A stretch of 38,342 nt of DNA from contig JABDEO010000005.1 of the NCBI GenBank assembly GCA_013287015.1, forward strand, positions 1 to 38,342, in the 5' to 3' direction. Both the position numbers and the translations under genes were made by a program. This DNA comes from Chlamydiota bacterium (GTDB lineage: Bacteria > Chlamydiota > Chlamydiia > Chlamydiales > Parachlamydiaceae). The notes under the pieces were generated by a model. It searched no databases. It was not told where the DNA came from and worked only from the letters and a program-made list of their open reading frames with translations. Shown here piece by piece: positions 17,626 through 25,556 of the stretch (its first letter is position 1; each line of letters opens with the position of its first letter).

Positions 17626-17721
17626 GTTGTTTGTTTCTCCCCTACATTAATTGTCAATTTAACCCTATATCAAAAACTGTGCCGCTCAGTCAAAGTTATT
17701 ATTGACCATTTGTGGCTGCGT

Positions 17722-17807
17722 AAAAGCTCCCGCGGTTGCACGATCGTAAGTGGGTCAGTATTAAGTCAATACAGACCCACTTACGATCGTGCAACCCCGG
17801 GGCTTTT
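17722..17807. repeat. Palindromic element P2 (about 35-bp arms)
   Basis: Arms AAAAGCTCCCGCGGTTGCAC + GATCGTAAGTGGGTC and their near complement pair with three or four mismatches, all near the outer end; the loop is TATTAAGTCAATA-like. The outer 11-mer AGCTCCCGCGG matches the loop of P1 in reverse. The gap 17626-17932 holds only this element and a promoter. Confidence 0.8.
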
Positions 17808-17862
17808 CAGATGATGTACTAGATTCGCTGGATTTTGATGTTAAATATTAAATCAAAATGAA

Positions 17863-17892
17863 TTGTTTTTAGAACATGTTTTATGTTAGAAT
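17863..17892 (+). promoter_or_regulatory. Likely promoter of the DUF5662-like gene
   Basis: TTGTTT, an 18-base spacer and TAGAAT, 40 bases upstream of the ATG at 17933. The -10 and its flank (GTTAGAATcA) closely resemble the promoter proposed at 8694-8722. Confidence 0.45.
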
Positions 17893-17932
17893 CATTTTTT
17901 ATTGTTATTTTAATTAATGGTTTTGGAAATTT

Positions 17933-18901
17933 ATGAAAAATCTGTTGTTTTGTCTAATTCTTTGCTCATTCATGCATACCATCTATGCAGCGCCTGTTGC
18001 TGGAAATCAAAATGTCGCTTTTCAAACAGGATTTTTTTTCTCTTCGGAGGAAAGTGAGGCACAAGCCGCCTTCCAATATTTTCTCGATGAAGTCGAGCGA
18101 GATGCTACTTTGACCTATGAAGAAAAATACGACAAAATTCAAGAATTTAAAATTTTTGCTGATAACCTGTCCCCCAAGGTAGCTTCTTATCTCACGAGTC
18201 TCGTTATAGAAGAAACTCGTTCACGCATTATTGACGTGCTGCAAAATGCTGGGCTTGATAACTCAGAAGTTGATGGATTTCTTGCAGGTTATGAGGAGGC
18301 TGTCCTCAGAGTGCAAAACATGAACGTGGAAATTGCCCGAGAAATGCTCTTCTTTGTTGCAGAGCTTAAGATTCATAGACAATATGTCTATGATTTCGGT
18401 ATTGCATTGGGATGCCCAGAAAAACAGCTGCTGCGTCATGACCTCTGTAAGCTCGATGTAGAACAATTCGAGGGTTATGCACGTTACTTTAGAGGTGGTA
18501 GGCAAGATGAAGACAAATTAGCGTATCTTGCCGCCTGGGAACTTCATCAACATGAAGAGCATCACCATGAGTCCTATAGTAAAGAGGGATTTGATTTCGA
18601 CAACTTTTCAGAGGAACGCCTTCGTAATAATATGCTAGAATCTGTTGCAGACTTACTGGCATCCAGTAGGCAACGTGGAGGCGGTACATTAATCGATTGG
18701 CTAGTCAATAACTATCCTAAAAAACACCCACATCCCCGTCTACTCCCTTTTTTTGAAGAAGCTCTCATAAAAGCCCACGCTTTCTATCTGAAAAGTGAAG
18801 AAAATTTGGATTCAGTGCTCAGAATCTTCCGAGGCCTCCCTTGCTGGAATCACGATGTTGAGGAGATTTTTAGCAAATTGAAAGGAGCTAAGTCTATTTA
18901 A
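17933..18901 (+). CDS. Secreted DUF5662-like protein, probable metal site
   Basis: The 322-aa product has a clear signal peptide (MKNLLFCLILCSFMHTIYAA). The middle contains LLRHDLCKLD (H169, D170) and a histidine cluster HQHEEHHHESY (H205-H212), an arrangement that recalls DUF5662 proteins, where conserved RHD-(S/C)K and HxxxHHxxY segments suggest a metal-binding helical fold. Assignment is from memory of the motif pattern and is tentative. The first ~150 residues are helical and charged without recognised domain. The N-terminal signal is unusual for this family, which is normally seen as short cytosolic or phage proteins. It is a single gene with its own promoter. Confidence 0.6.
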   Translation: MKNLLFCLILCSFMHTIYAAPVAGNQNVAFQTGFFFSSEESEAQAAFQYFLDEVERDATLTYEEKYDKIQEFKIFADNLSPKVASYLTSLVIEETRSRIIDVLQNAGLDNSEVDGFLAGYEEAVLRVQNMNVEIAREMLFFVAELKIHRQYVYDFGIALGCPEKQLLRHDLCKLDVEQFEGYARYFRGGRQDEDKLAYLAAWELHQHEEHHHESYSKEGFDFDNFSEERLRNNMLESVADLLASSRQRGGGTLIDWLVNNYPKKHPHPRLLPFFEEALIKAHAFYLKSEENLDSVLRIFRGLPCWNHDVEEIFSKLKGAKSI

Positions 18902-18919
18902 TTTAAGTCAGGAAAATTG

Positions 18920-19527
18920 CTATGTCCAAAGATGTTTACGAATTTTAATGAGCCGAATCAACATTTCTGTATCTTCATTTTCCTGTTCCAATTCCATTTT
19001 ATGGCAAACTTCAAGAATTTGGCGGGCATGTGCTTTTTCTTCTTCTGTCTCATCCTCTTCCAAAACAGGCAATATTAAATCAAAACCCTGAATTTCGGCC
19101 TTCTGTCGTCTCTCGTCGCAATAAGCGCTCCAGCCACTCGCTTCCATTGGCTCTTGGCGTGTGGGACGCACTTCTTTCCACCACCTATAAAGAACGATCG
19201 TTTTTTGAGCCGCTAAAGCCTGATTTGTGAGCTTTCCAAAATCTGGATCGTTTGGATCAACCCAATCCTCATCATGACGTAAACTGGCAGCCCAATTAAG
19301 ATATTCCATCCCCGATTCAGGATTGCGATATGAACTGAAATGGAAGACAGTGCGATGCCAAGGAGTCTTATATTTTTTATACGCCTCATCAGAACAAGCT
19401 TCGATTTGCCCTTCTCTTGTTATTAACAAGTGTTGGGCATGAGGGGAAATAAGTTCACCTCTAAAGAATATTCCATCAAAACATAGTCTTTCTGGTGTCA
19501 GACTTCCATATTCTTTTTCGAATCTTT
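18920..19527 (-). pseudogene. 5'-truncated duplicate of the phage-like gene at 29640-30476
   Basis: Bases about 18921-19397 are nearly identical to 29641-30116 and encode the same C-terminal 156 or so residues (ACSDEAYKKYKTPW to RLIKIRKHLWT), with only a few substitutions. Upstream of the shared block the frame stays open, but encodes an unrelated segment (EKEYGSLTPERLCFDGIFF, then RGELISPHAQHLLITREGQI) up to the edge of R1 copy 3, where TGA interrupts it. The first in-frame ATG (19429) would give a 169-aa product. It is therefore a chimeric, truncated copy, probably not functional, created by a duplication and then clipped by the repeat. Confidence 0.7.
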
Positions 19528-19977
19528 TGTAGCGTAGACTTCAGTCTGCGCTTGTTTGCGCAGGTTTTAACCTGCGCTTGTTTGCGCAGGTTTTAACCTG
19601 CGCTTGTTTTTGCGGGTTTTAACCCGCAAAGTTAGGATGGCGCACAAAAACTACTGTAAGGATACGCTTCGACCTTGTCCACTAACTTTGCTTTAACGAG
19701 ATTCTCTTTTACGTCCTCCCACTTCCCGCGCGATCCAAGGCCATCACGTATGAGGTGATCAAAATTTTCAGCCTGCCAAATCTCAGTGAAAAAGGTTCCT
19801 TCGAGAGATTTTAGTTAAATACAGTCACGTCCATCGAACGCTCGAATTTCTGGAAGGAGGGAGGCTTTGGTATCCGTCATTGAAGTTGCCGCAAATGTGA
19901 CTTGCGGGTTAAAACCCGCAAAAACAAGCGCAGGTTAAAACCTGCGCAAACAAGCGCAGACTAAAGTCTACGCTACA
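19528..19977. repeat. R1 element, copy 3 (450 bp, carrying transposase remnant)
   Basis: The same terminal inverted repeats as copies 1 and 2 (TGTAGCGTAGACTTCAGTCT; one mismatch on the right, CTAAAGTC) with nested GCGCAGGTTTTAACCTGCGC palindromes, one duplicated on the left. The interior is about 250 bp longer than in the other copies and contains the 3' end of a transposase gene on the minus strand. Confidence 0.9.
19632..19814 (-). pseudogene. Remnant of REP-associated tyrosine transposase (RAYT / Y1_Tnp) C-terminus
   Basis: The minus-strand frame between stops reads GTFFTEIWQAENFDHLIRD, a weakly conserved stretch, then NLVKAKLVDKVEAYPYSS and ends FCAPS-stop. This matches the C-terminal pattern of Y1 (IS200/RAYT-like) transposases: FWQ-E-xDHxVRD, then NPVKAGLV, then WPWSS. 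The N-terminal catalytic HUH and Tyr regions are absent, so it is non-functional. Its position inside R1 copy 3 indicates that R1 elements descend from a RAYT-type transposon. Confidence 0.7.
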
Positions 19978-19988
19978 TCTGCGCTTTA

Positions 19989-20051
19989 ATTGCCTAAAAG
20001 AGGAATCGAACCCCCGACCTTCGCATTACGAATGCGCCACCTCCGGGCAAT
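19989..20051 (-). other. tRNA-Thr(CGT)-like 3' half, D-armless (TLS-1)
   Basis: On the minus strand: an anticodon arm GCGCA-TTCGTAA-TGCGA (CGT anticodon context), variable AGGTC, T-arm GGGGG-TTCGATT-CCTCT, then TTTAGGCAAT. There is no D-arm: only eight bases separate the 5' ATTGCC, which pairs with GGCAAT, from the anticodon stem. It is not a functional standard tRNA. A nearly superimposable structure lies at 32298-32362 in the same orientation. Most likely it is an attachment-site remnant of a tRNA-targeting integrase. Confidence 0.6.
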
Positions 20052-20283
20052 GTCAAGTCATCTTACAGTAGCTGACACGAGTGTAGGATAACTCATCTTT
20101 TCTTAAGAGTCTATCGTCATTTGATGCAATTTCGATTGGGTTGTCGTCCGTATTTGGTCCAAGGTTGGTCCACGGAAATAGGCATTATGAATCTTTGAAA
20201 CTTCTTCATTTTTGGTAAAAATGTAGTGATTGAGATTCATGAGCGAGTCGGCACACCAAAGACTTCTTCAAAATTTTAGCTAA
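20052..20283. other. Gene-free stretch next to TLS-1
   Basis: No gene with a start and domain could be supported. On the minus strand, 20060-20170 holds an open stretch reading WTNLGPNTDDNPIEIASNDD that ends TGA near TLS-1, which might be the tail of a lost integrase. It also has the tandem GGACCAACCTTGGACC; the equivalent place beside TLS-2 has GGTGCAAAAACGGTGC. Confidence 0.3.
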
Positions 20284-20448
20284 GTTTATACCAAGTTATA
20301 CTTAGATTTAGGTATAACCATGTATAAGCGTATATAAGTCGATACATCCAGGAGTCTCTATTTGATTTCTTGTCGCACCAGCTAAAAAACATTGCACATT
20401 TAACTTATACATAGTTATACTGTATTTTGAATATAACTATGTATAACC
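20284..20448. promoter_or_regulatory. Four iteron/operator copies (GTATAACYATGTATAAG) upstream of the AAA+ gene
   Basis: Copies are at 20284-20301 (minus), 20311-20328 (plus), 20404-20420 (minus) and 20431-20448 (plus), so they make two inverted pairs. The last pair flanks the likely promoter and ends 20 bases before the ATG at 20469. Such an arrangement fits an autoregulatory operator, a recombinase/ATPase binding site or a replication iteron. Confidence 0.65.
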
Positions 20449-20468
20449 TCATACAACTGGGTATAGCA

Positions 20469-21650
20469 ATGGATCTTATTAAAAACCCTTATTCCCCAGG
20501 CGCTGGCTCTCCTCCACCCGAGCTTGTTGGTCGAGATCCCGTTCTAGAACAAGCCAGGATTCTCATTGGTCGAATCAAAAATAAGCGTTCTGAAAAAAGC
20601 ATGCTCCTTACAGGACTGCGCGGGGTAGGCAAAACTGTATTGTTGAATGAAATTGATCGCATGGCGAAGGAAAATGGATGCCATACAATTTCAATCGAAG
20701 CGCATGAAAATAAAGCCTTAGGACCAATGATTGCACCATACTTAAGAAGTTTGCTATTTGATTTAGATCGAATGGCTGGGGTCCGTGATAAAGTCAAACG
20801 AGGATTAGCAGTTCTCCGTAGTTTCATTGGGGCTCTTCAACTCACAGTACACGATGTAACATTTGGACTTGACATTGAGCCTGAAAGAGGTGCAGCGGAT
20901 AGCGGTGATTTGGAAATAGATTTGCCAAATCTTTTTATGGCAATCGGTGAGGCAGCTGAAGACAGAAAGTGCGTAGTAGTAATTTTGATTGATGAAATTC
21001 AATACTTTAACCGAGTAGAACTTGGTGCACTTATTATGGCAATGCATAAAGTTCAGCAACGTCAGCTTCCTATTGTTCTTATTGGAGCAGGCCTACCTAT
21101 ACTTCCAGGTCTAGCAGGAGCGTCTAAGTCTTATGCAGAGCGATTATTTAGTTTTCCAGACATAGGAGCTTTATCCGAGGCAGATGCTACAAAAGCTTTA
21201 AGAGAGCCTGCACAAGCCCAGGGGGTTACTTTTGAATCCTCTGCGCTTCAGGAAATATATCGTTTAACAAAAGGTTATCCATACTTTCTTCAGGAATGGG
21301 GTTACCAAGCTTGGAATCACGCAGTCTCTAGCCCTATTACACTACAAACTGTTCAAGACACTACTGAAACAGTGATTTCAAGGCTAGATAGTAATTTTTT
21401 CCGAGTTCGTTTTGATCGATTGACACCTAGCGAAAAGCATTTTCTGAGAGCAATGGCTGAGCTTGGACCTAATGCTCATCGTACTGGGGATATCGCAGAT
21501 ATCTTAAATATCAAAGTGGGATCTTTAGGCCCATTACGAGCCAGACTGCTCAAAAAAGGGATGATTTATAGCCCAGCATATGGAGACATGGCATTTACCG
21601 TGCCATTATTTGATGAGTTTATGATTCGAGCAATTCCAGATTTGAAATAG
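20469..21650 (+). CDS. AAA+ ATPase with C-terminal winged-helix region
   Basis: The 393-aa product starts MDLIKNPYSPGAGSPPPELVGRD, an N-terminal box typical of a widespread but uncharacterised AAA_16/ORC1-like family. Walker A is GLRGVGKT (49-56) and Walker B is ILIDEIQ (D175-E176). GAGLPILPGLAG is the sensor region, and the C-terminal ~90 residues (LTPSEKHFLRAMAELGP, IADILNIKVGSLGPLRARL) form a winged helix. The ATPase likely binds DNA or a partner and acts as a switch. The ATG at 20469 is preferred over an ATG at 20439 that lies in an operator copy. The large zinc-ribbon/nuclease-like gene starts 41 bases downstream on the same strand, so the pair is likely an operon. Confidence 0.85.
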   Translation: MDLIKNPYSPGAGSPPPELVGRDPVLEQARILIGRIKNKRSEKSMLLTGLRGVGKTVLLNEIDRMAKENGCHTISIEAHENKALGPMIAPYLRSLLFDLDRMAGVRDKVKRGLAVLRSFIGALQLTVHDVTFGLDIEPERGAADSGDLEIDLPNLFMAIGEAAEDRKCVVVILIDEIQYFNRVELGALIMAMHKVQQRQLPIVLIGAGLPILPGLAGASKSYAERLFSFPDIGALSEADATKALREPAQAQGVTFESSALQEIYRLTKGYPYFLQEWGYQAWNHAVSSPITLQTVQDTTETVISRLDSNFFRVRFDRLTPSEKHFLRAMAELGPNAHRTGDIADILNIKVGSLGPLRARLLKKGMIYSPAYGDMAFTVPLFDEFMIRAIPDLK

Positions 21651-21691
21651 TAACGGATTAAACATCTTAAAATAAGAGACTTATTCGATCA

Positions 21692-24148
21692 ATGCCAGTA
21701 GAAACCCAAGAATTACGTTCGATTATCCAAACCTCGCGACCGATAAAATATGCCTTTATTGTGGATCCTGATTCATCAGACATTTCTAAACAATTGTGTG
21801 ATATCTTCCAATTTTCGTTCAAAATGTGGGGTGGACGGCTAAATACGATCATTCCATTAATAAAAGGCGAAATTGGTCAAGTATGGTGGGAAATTTTAAA
21901 AATTTGCGATCCTGATAAAGTTATTGTTTGCACTCCCATAAGTGAAGAACTTATTCACAAAATATATAAAGACATTTGTCCTGCGGAAATAAGTTTTGCA
22001 AGTGAGCGTGATCCAATTTTGGCTCCTCGTCAATGCCCTGTAGGATCATTTGAAATTCCGAGATATCAAGAAAATAATCCATCTTATGGGAAAAAGAAAA
22101 AGTACTATTGTATTAAGTCAAATCAAGATGCATCTCAAATAGAGCAAAAATTTATTGAAGTGAATTTTGGTTGCTATAGAGATCATGTTATTCTAAATGA
22201 ATCATTTAAGAGTGTAACCTCGAAAGAAATTCTAGCATTAAATGAACTGAATATTCAATCTTTTATCAGTAATATTTCCTCGCAATATGACGAAAAGCCT
22301 GTTTTCCCAATTGACATTTGTGAGACATACACTTCTAAGCCTTATCAGCCAGAGCATGAGCATTTTTCTTCCTCTCTCCAAATCATTATCGGAAATTCTC
22401 CTTTAGATTTGATTTATTTTTGGAACAGGCACATGTATACACAAGGGCATAATGGACGAGATACAGTTTGGATTCCGTCCGAGCTTTTGCAGGATGAAGA
22501 CTCTTCTGAAAAAATAGGGAAATGGATTAGCGCAAGTTATTATGGTGGAAATAACGGAGCAGGATCTGCCTATGCAGTTTCATTTTCAGTGGATAATTTA
22601 GAAGAGTCCGCTCAAAAGCTCAAGAGAAGCTTTCCCTCATTTGGTATTAGAACAAAAAAAATAACCTATGAATCAATCCCATCGCTTAAAGTGTATCCTA
22701 GGGAAAGCACGAACGAGATAAGTGATTTCTTAATTTCATCTAAGCGAATTGTCATTGAAAACGGCCCCTCGTTGCTTCCAATTCGCAAACCCCCTTTTCA
22801 CTACCCCGATAGATCAAGGTTTACAAATAGTTTTTTTGCTGTCGATTTAAAAATCGAACATAAGCCAAGGCAATTTGTCAACAAAACTGAAATCATTCAA
22901 GTTCCGCAACGATACGGTCATTCATTTAATTTTTTTGGATATCCTCCAATAACATCTCGTATAAACAGTTTAGGGCATCCAACAAGAGTTGTTGAAACGG
23001 ATAATAATTTTATCGAGTTATCTATACCGAATATTATAAATATCTTGAATGAATATAGGTTTGATATTCCAAGAGCCTCAAAAATAGTATCAGCCCATAA
23101 ATTAGAGTCAAAATTTCATCTTAGAGATTCGGAAGAAGGTAAAGAACTAAAAAGATTAATCGAGCTCTTTGGGAATTTAAATAGTCTAGGACAATTTTTA
23201 GAGGACCATTTTTTAGCTAAGTTTTCATATGAACTTTCAAATATAAAAAACTTAAATGATGAAATTAGACATAAGCATACAAAATTAAAATACGCTGTGA
23301 CTGTTTTAGCTAAAATTATTTCTCCAAAAAATACTGTGAGCGACAATCAAGTCGATGAATGCGTAGATGTTCTAGATGAAAAATTAAATGTGTTTTTTAA
23401 CAAACCAAATAATGAATACTCTCTTCGCCAAATTGAAAAGCTGTTTGGCCGTTTAAAAAGCGAAGCTGTTAAAAAAGGGTGTGATGTAAATTTCTGGGAA
23501 TCATACAAAAATTTTAACGACTTCCATCGTGAACAGTTTAACTTTTACTATCATAAAAAAATATTTTTACAAGGGTTTCGTCAAACTTGTCCTTTTTGTT
23601 TACATGAAGATTGGTATCCCATCCCAAACAATGGGGATATTCAATGCAATTCTTGTTCAAGCCCTTATCATTTAGAAATATTTCCTGAATTTCAGATTAG
23701 GATCAATGACCTGCTTGCAAGAGCTCTAAAGAAAAATAGCTACATATATGTGGCATGGACACTCTATCATTTGCAACGCGACTCCTTCAAGTCATCATTC
23801 TTTTATTTGCATTCTCAAGATCTAATTCCAAAAGGGGAACAGAAAGAGTTAACGGATTTAGATTTTATCGTTATAAAAGAAGGAAAGTTTGGAATCGGAG
23901 AAGTTAAGTCTAGCCCTAGCCTTTTTTCAAAGAATCAAACTCTTGAAAGATTAGAAGAGGCTGTTAATTTAGTATTGCCAGACGAAGTATATCTGTGCGC
24001 CCCGAGCAAAGAACGATGGCCAGAGGAGGTTATCAATCAAATTAATAAATTTAAGGAAAGAATGGATGCTTTAGGAATTGCGACAATTTTATATACGATC
24101 CCGCCTTTAGTAGAATGGTCAGACAGCAAAATCAATGGAAAATCATAG
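21692..24148 (+). CDS. Large protein with zinc ribbon and C-terminal PD-(D/E)XK-like nuclease motif
   Basis: The 818-aa product is not one I recognise as a named family. The N-terminus (KYAFIVDPDSSDISKQLCD, then WGGRLNTIIPL) has a Rossmann-like start followed by a WGGRxNxIIP motif. The middle is helical and strand-rich without clear catalytic motifs. Near the C-terminus, C633xxC636 and C652xxC655 form a zinc ribbon (TCPFCLHEDW, QCNSCSSPYH). After that, TDLDFIVIKEGKFGIGEVKS places D722/D724 and E737-x-K739 as a PD-(D/E)XK nuclease core, as in restriction and Holliday-junction-type endonucleases. It is more AT-rich than its surroundings, as expected for transferred DNA. Its operon partner is an AAA+ ATPase. 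A defence or DNA-processing role is inference only. Confidence 0.6.
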   Translation: MPVETQELRSIIQTSRPIKYAFIVDPDSSDISKQLCDIFQFSFKMWGGRLNTIIPLIKGEIGQVWWEILKICDPDKVIVCTPISEELIHKIYKDICPAEISFASERDPILAPRQCPVGSFEIPRYQENNPSYGKKKKYYCIKSNQDASQIEQKFIEVNFGCYRDHVILNESFKSVTSKEILALNELNIQSFISNISSQYDEKPVFPIDICETYTSKPYQPEHEHFSSSLQIIIGNSPLDLIYFWNRHMYTQGHNGRDTVWIPSELLQDEDSSEKIGKWISASYYGGNNGAGSAYAVSFSVDNLEESAQKLKRSFPSFGIRTKKITYESIPSLKVYPRESTNEISDFLISSKRIVIENGPSLLPIRKPPFHYPDRSRFTNSFFAVDLKIEHKPRQFVNKTEIIQVPQRYGHSFNFFGYPPITSRINSLGHPTRVVETDNNFIELSIPNIINILNEYRFDIPRASKIVSAHKLESKFHLRDSEEGKELKRLIELFGNLNSLGQFLEDHFLAKFSYELSNIKNLNDEIRHKHTKLKYAVTVLAKIISPKNTVSDNQVDECVDVLDEKLNVFFNKPNNEYSLRQIEKLFGRLKSEAVKKGCDVNFWESYKNFNDFHREQFNFYYHKKIFLQGFRQTCPFCLHEDWYPIPNNGDIQCNSCSSPYHLEIFPEFQIRINDLLARALKKNSYIYVAWTLYHLQRDSFKSSFFYLHSQDLIPKGEQKELTDLDFIVIKEGKFGIGEVKSSPSLFSKNQTLERLEEAVNLVLPDEVYLCAPSKERWPEEVINQINKFKERMDALGIATILYTIPPLVEWSDSKINGKS

Positions 24149-24193
24149 AACTTTAAGTTCATTCTCTAAATCTAGCCAATTAGGAAGGTAGAC

Positions 24194-24547
24194 ATGGCGA
24201 TAAACAATGGAATCAAAGCCGAAGAATATTACAAGTTGATCGGAGAAAAGAATGTAGAGGAAATCAAAAAATATTTGGATCATGACGTAGAGTTCTATAG
24301 CCCTTTAGCAACTTTAAAAGGAAAAGAAGCTGTTGTAGGAGCCACAGGCAATTTTATGAATGCTATCGCGTCCCTTAAGATACGAGCTAAATTCGATTCG
24401 GAAGATCAGGCAATGATTGTTTACGATGTAGATTTTCCTGGGGTGGCAAGCAATTTTCCAGGCGCTTCGTTGTTAACTTTTCGTAACAACTTGATTGTAA
24501 GAATTGAGCTGTTTCACGATGCTAGCCGTTTTACAAAGGAATTTTAA
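24194..24547 (+). CDS. NTF2/SnoaL-like small protein
   Basis: The 117-aa product has the alpha+beta cone layout of the NTF2 superfamily: an N-terminal helix pair (AEEYYKLIGEKNVEEIKKYLD), HDVEFYSPLATLKGKEAV, a helix (ATGNFMNAIAS), and a meandering sheet ending LLTFRNNLIVRIELFHD. Such proteins bind or isomerise small hydrophobic ligands, or serve as a scaffold. No catalytic Asp/His pair can be assigned. An AGGAAGG site precedes the ATG. It follows the large nuclease-like gene by 45 bases on the same strand, but its base composition and product look like an unrelated cargo gene. Confidence 0.75.
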   Translation: MAINNGIKAEEYYKLIGEKNVEEIKKYLDHDVEFYSPLATLKGKEAVVGATGNFMNAIASLKIRAKFDSEDQAMIVYDVDFPGVASNFPGASLLTFRNNLIVRIELFHDASRFTKEF

Positions 24548-24671
24548 AATAAATTGGTTGATTCGAGTTGTCCGGAATTTCTGGACAGCTCAAGTACTCC
24601 CGCAAGTTTACATATTCTCTAGAAGAAATTGCGATATTCTTTTATTATGTGTCATTAAATGGTTTAAAATT

Positions 24672-25160
24672 ATGTATTTAAGAATTCTTCTTGCATTGCT
24701 AACCGTTATCGCATTCTTCTCTCTGATATATTTGCTCTCTCATAAGTGGGATCAAGAAGAAGTTGTCTATCCTACAAGCTATGTTCATCCTGTAGATGAT
24801 GATCGAACTATTCCACTGCCTTATATCACATTACGAGCCAAGCTCATCCGTCATACATTCCCTGGAACACCTAATTATGAAAGCATTGAAGATGGCGATA
24901 TGCCTGAAATTCGGTGGATATTGGAAGCGCCTAGTTCGGAAATTCGACGTCTCATTGAGTCTAACTATCTCACCGAAGATTTATACTACCCAGACAAAAA
25001 GGGATGGATTCAATTGATTGCTGTTGGAGATGAAGAAAGCCCTCTTCCACTTTTAAATAAACAAGTTATTGTGCAGGGGTATTTAGGCACATTGATTTCG
25101 CATATCCACACACCGGCAACATTAGAAGCTAAGGAAATATATGAAGACATACAACAATAA
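24672..25160 (+). CDS. Membrane-anchored DUF4431-like protein
   Basis: The product is 162 aa from the ATG at 24672; an in-frame start farther upstream (24504) would overlap the NTF2-like gene and adds an unlikely N-terminus. Residues 1-24 (MYLRILLALLTVIAFFSLIY) form a signal anchor. The rest, ITLRAKLIRHTFPGTPNYES and a following MPEIRWILE, resembles DUF4431: a small exported domain with an L-x-G-x-(L/I)...PGxPNY...W/Y-I-L pattern. It probably acts in the periplasm. Function is unknown. The last 20 bases overlap the start of the next (frameshifted) gene. Confidence 0.65.
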   Translation: MYLRILLALLTVIAFFSLIYLLSHKWDQEEVVYPTSYVHPVDDDRTIPLPYITLRAKLIRHTFPGTPNYESIEDGDMPEIRWILEAPSSEIRRLIESNYLTEDLYYPDKKGWIQLIAVGDEESPLPLLNKQVIVQGYLGTLISHIHTPATLEAKEIYEDIQQ

Positions 25161-25424
25161 GTGGATCAAGGCTGAAGAGGGTCCTGAAAAGAACTCCGTC
25201 GTTTATACAGATAAAGATGGAAATCAATTAATACGCTTTTGGAAAGCTTATGAAGGACAGCCTGCAACAGAAGCTAGCACGCGATCGCTGAAAGTGCATG
25301 GATTACCAAAAAAGAAGCAATTGCTCTTGCTGAAGCAGGAAAGCTTATTGCAACGTTGTCCATACAAAGGGAGGGCCATATTTACGTCCAAAAACACACC
25401 AGCAATCATTTAGGGAAATGGTGA
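25141..25424 (+). pseudogene. Frameshifted DUF2188-like gene
   Basis: The first part reads KTYNNKWIKAEEGPEKNSVV through ATEASTRSLKVHGLPKK, then the frame runs to a stop at 25413 with a low-complexity, unconvincing tail (KKQLLLLKQESLLQRCPYKG). In the other frame, after the six-A run at about 25309-25314, the sequence becomes KKEAIALAEAGKLIATLSIQ then REGHIYVQKHTSNHLGKW and stops at 25424. That continuation has the A-x-x-x-A-x-x-x-G...I-x-(V/I) pattern of DUF2188 proteins. A one-base slip in the A-run therefore disrupts the gene, unless programmed slippage is used. Confidence 0.55.
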
Positions 25425-25556
25425 TTGCTTAAGAAGAGTAGGACTCTTGCATTATAGCTGCTTTGGGAAGATAAATAAGAAAAGAAAATAACATCTGAAG
25501 TTTTAAAGAACGAAAAAGTTGATAGAAGCGAGTTCGCCATAAATCGGAGAAAACGG

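Noticed and set aside
6844-19977. A CRISPR array in the blocks of GCGGGTTTTAACCCGC-like repeats
   Set aside because: The repeats are nested palindromes inside three TIR-bounded elements, not direct repeats with regular unique spacers, and there are no cas genes.
19989-20051. A functional tRNA-Thr
   Set aside because: No D-arm and no normal acceptor stem at the 5' side; only the anticodon arm, T-arm and 3' end resemble a tRNA. The same applies at 32298-32362.
21692-22000. TIR or SIR2 domain at the N-terminus of the 818-aa protein
   Set aside because: The Rossmann-like start suggested it, but neither the TIR catalytic Glu pattern nor SIR2 GAGxS/NID motifs are visible.
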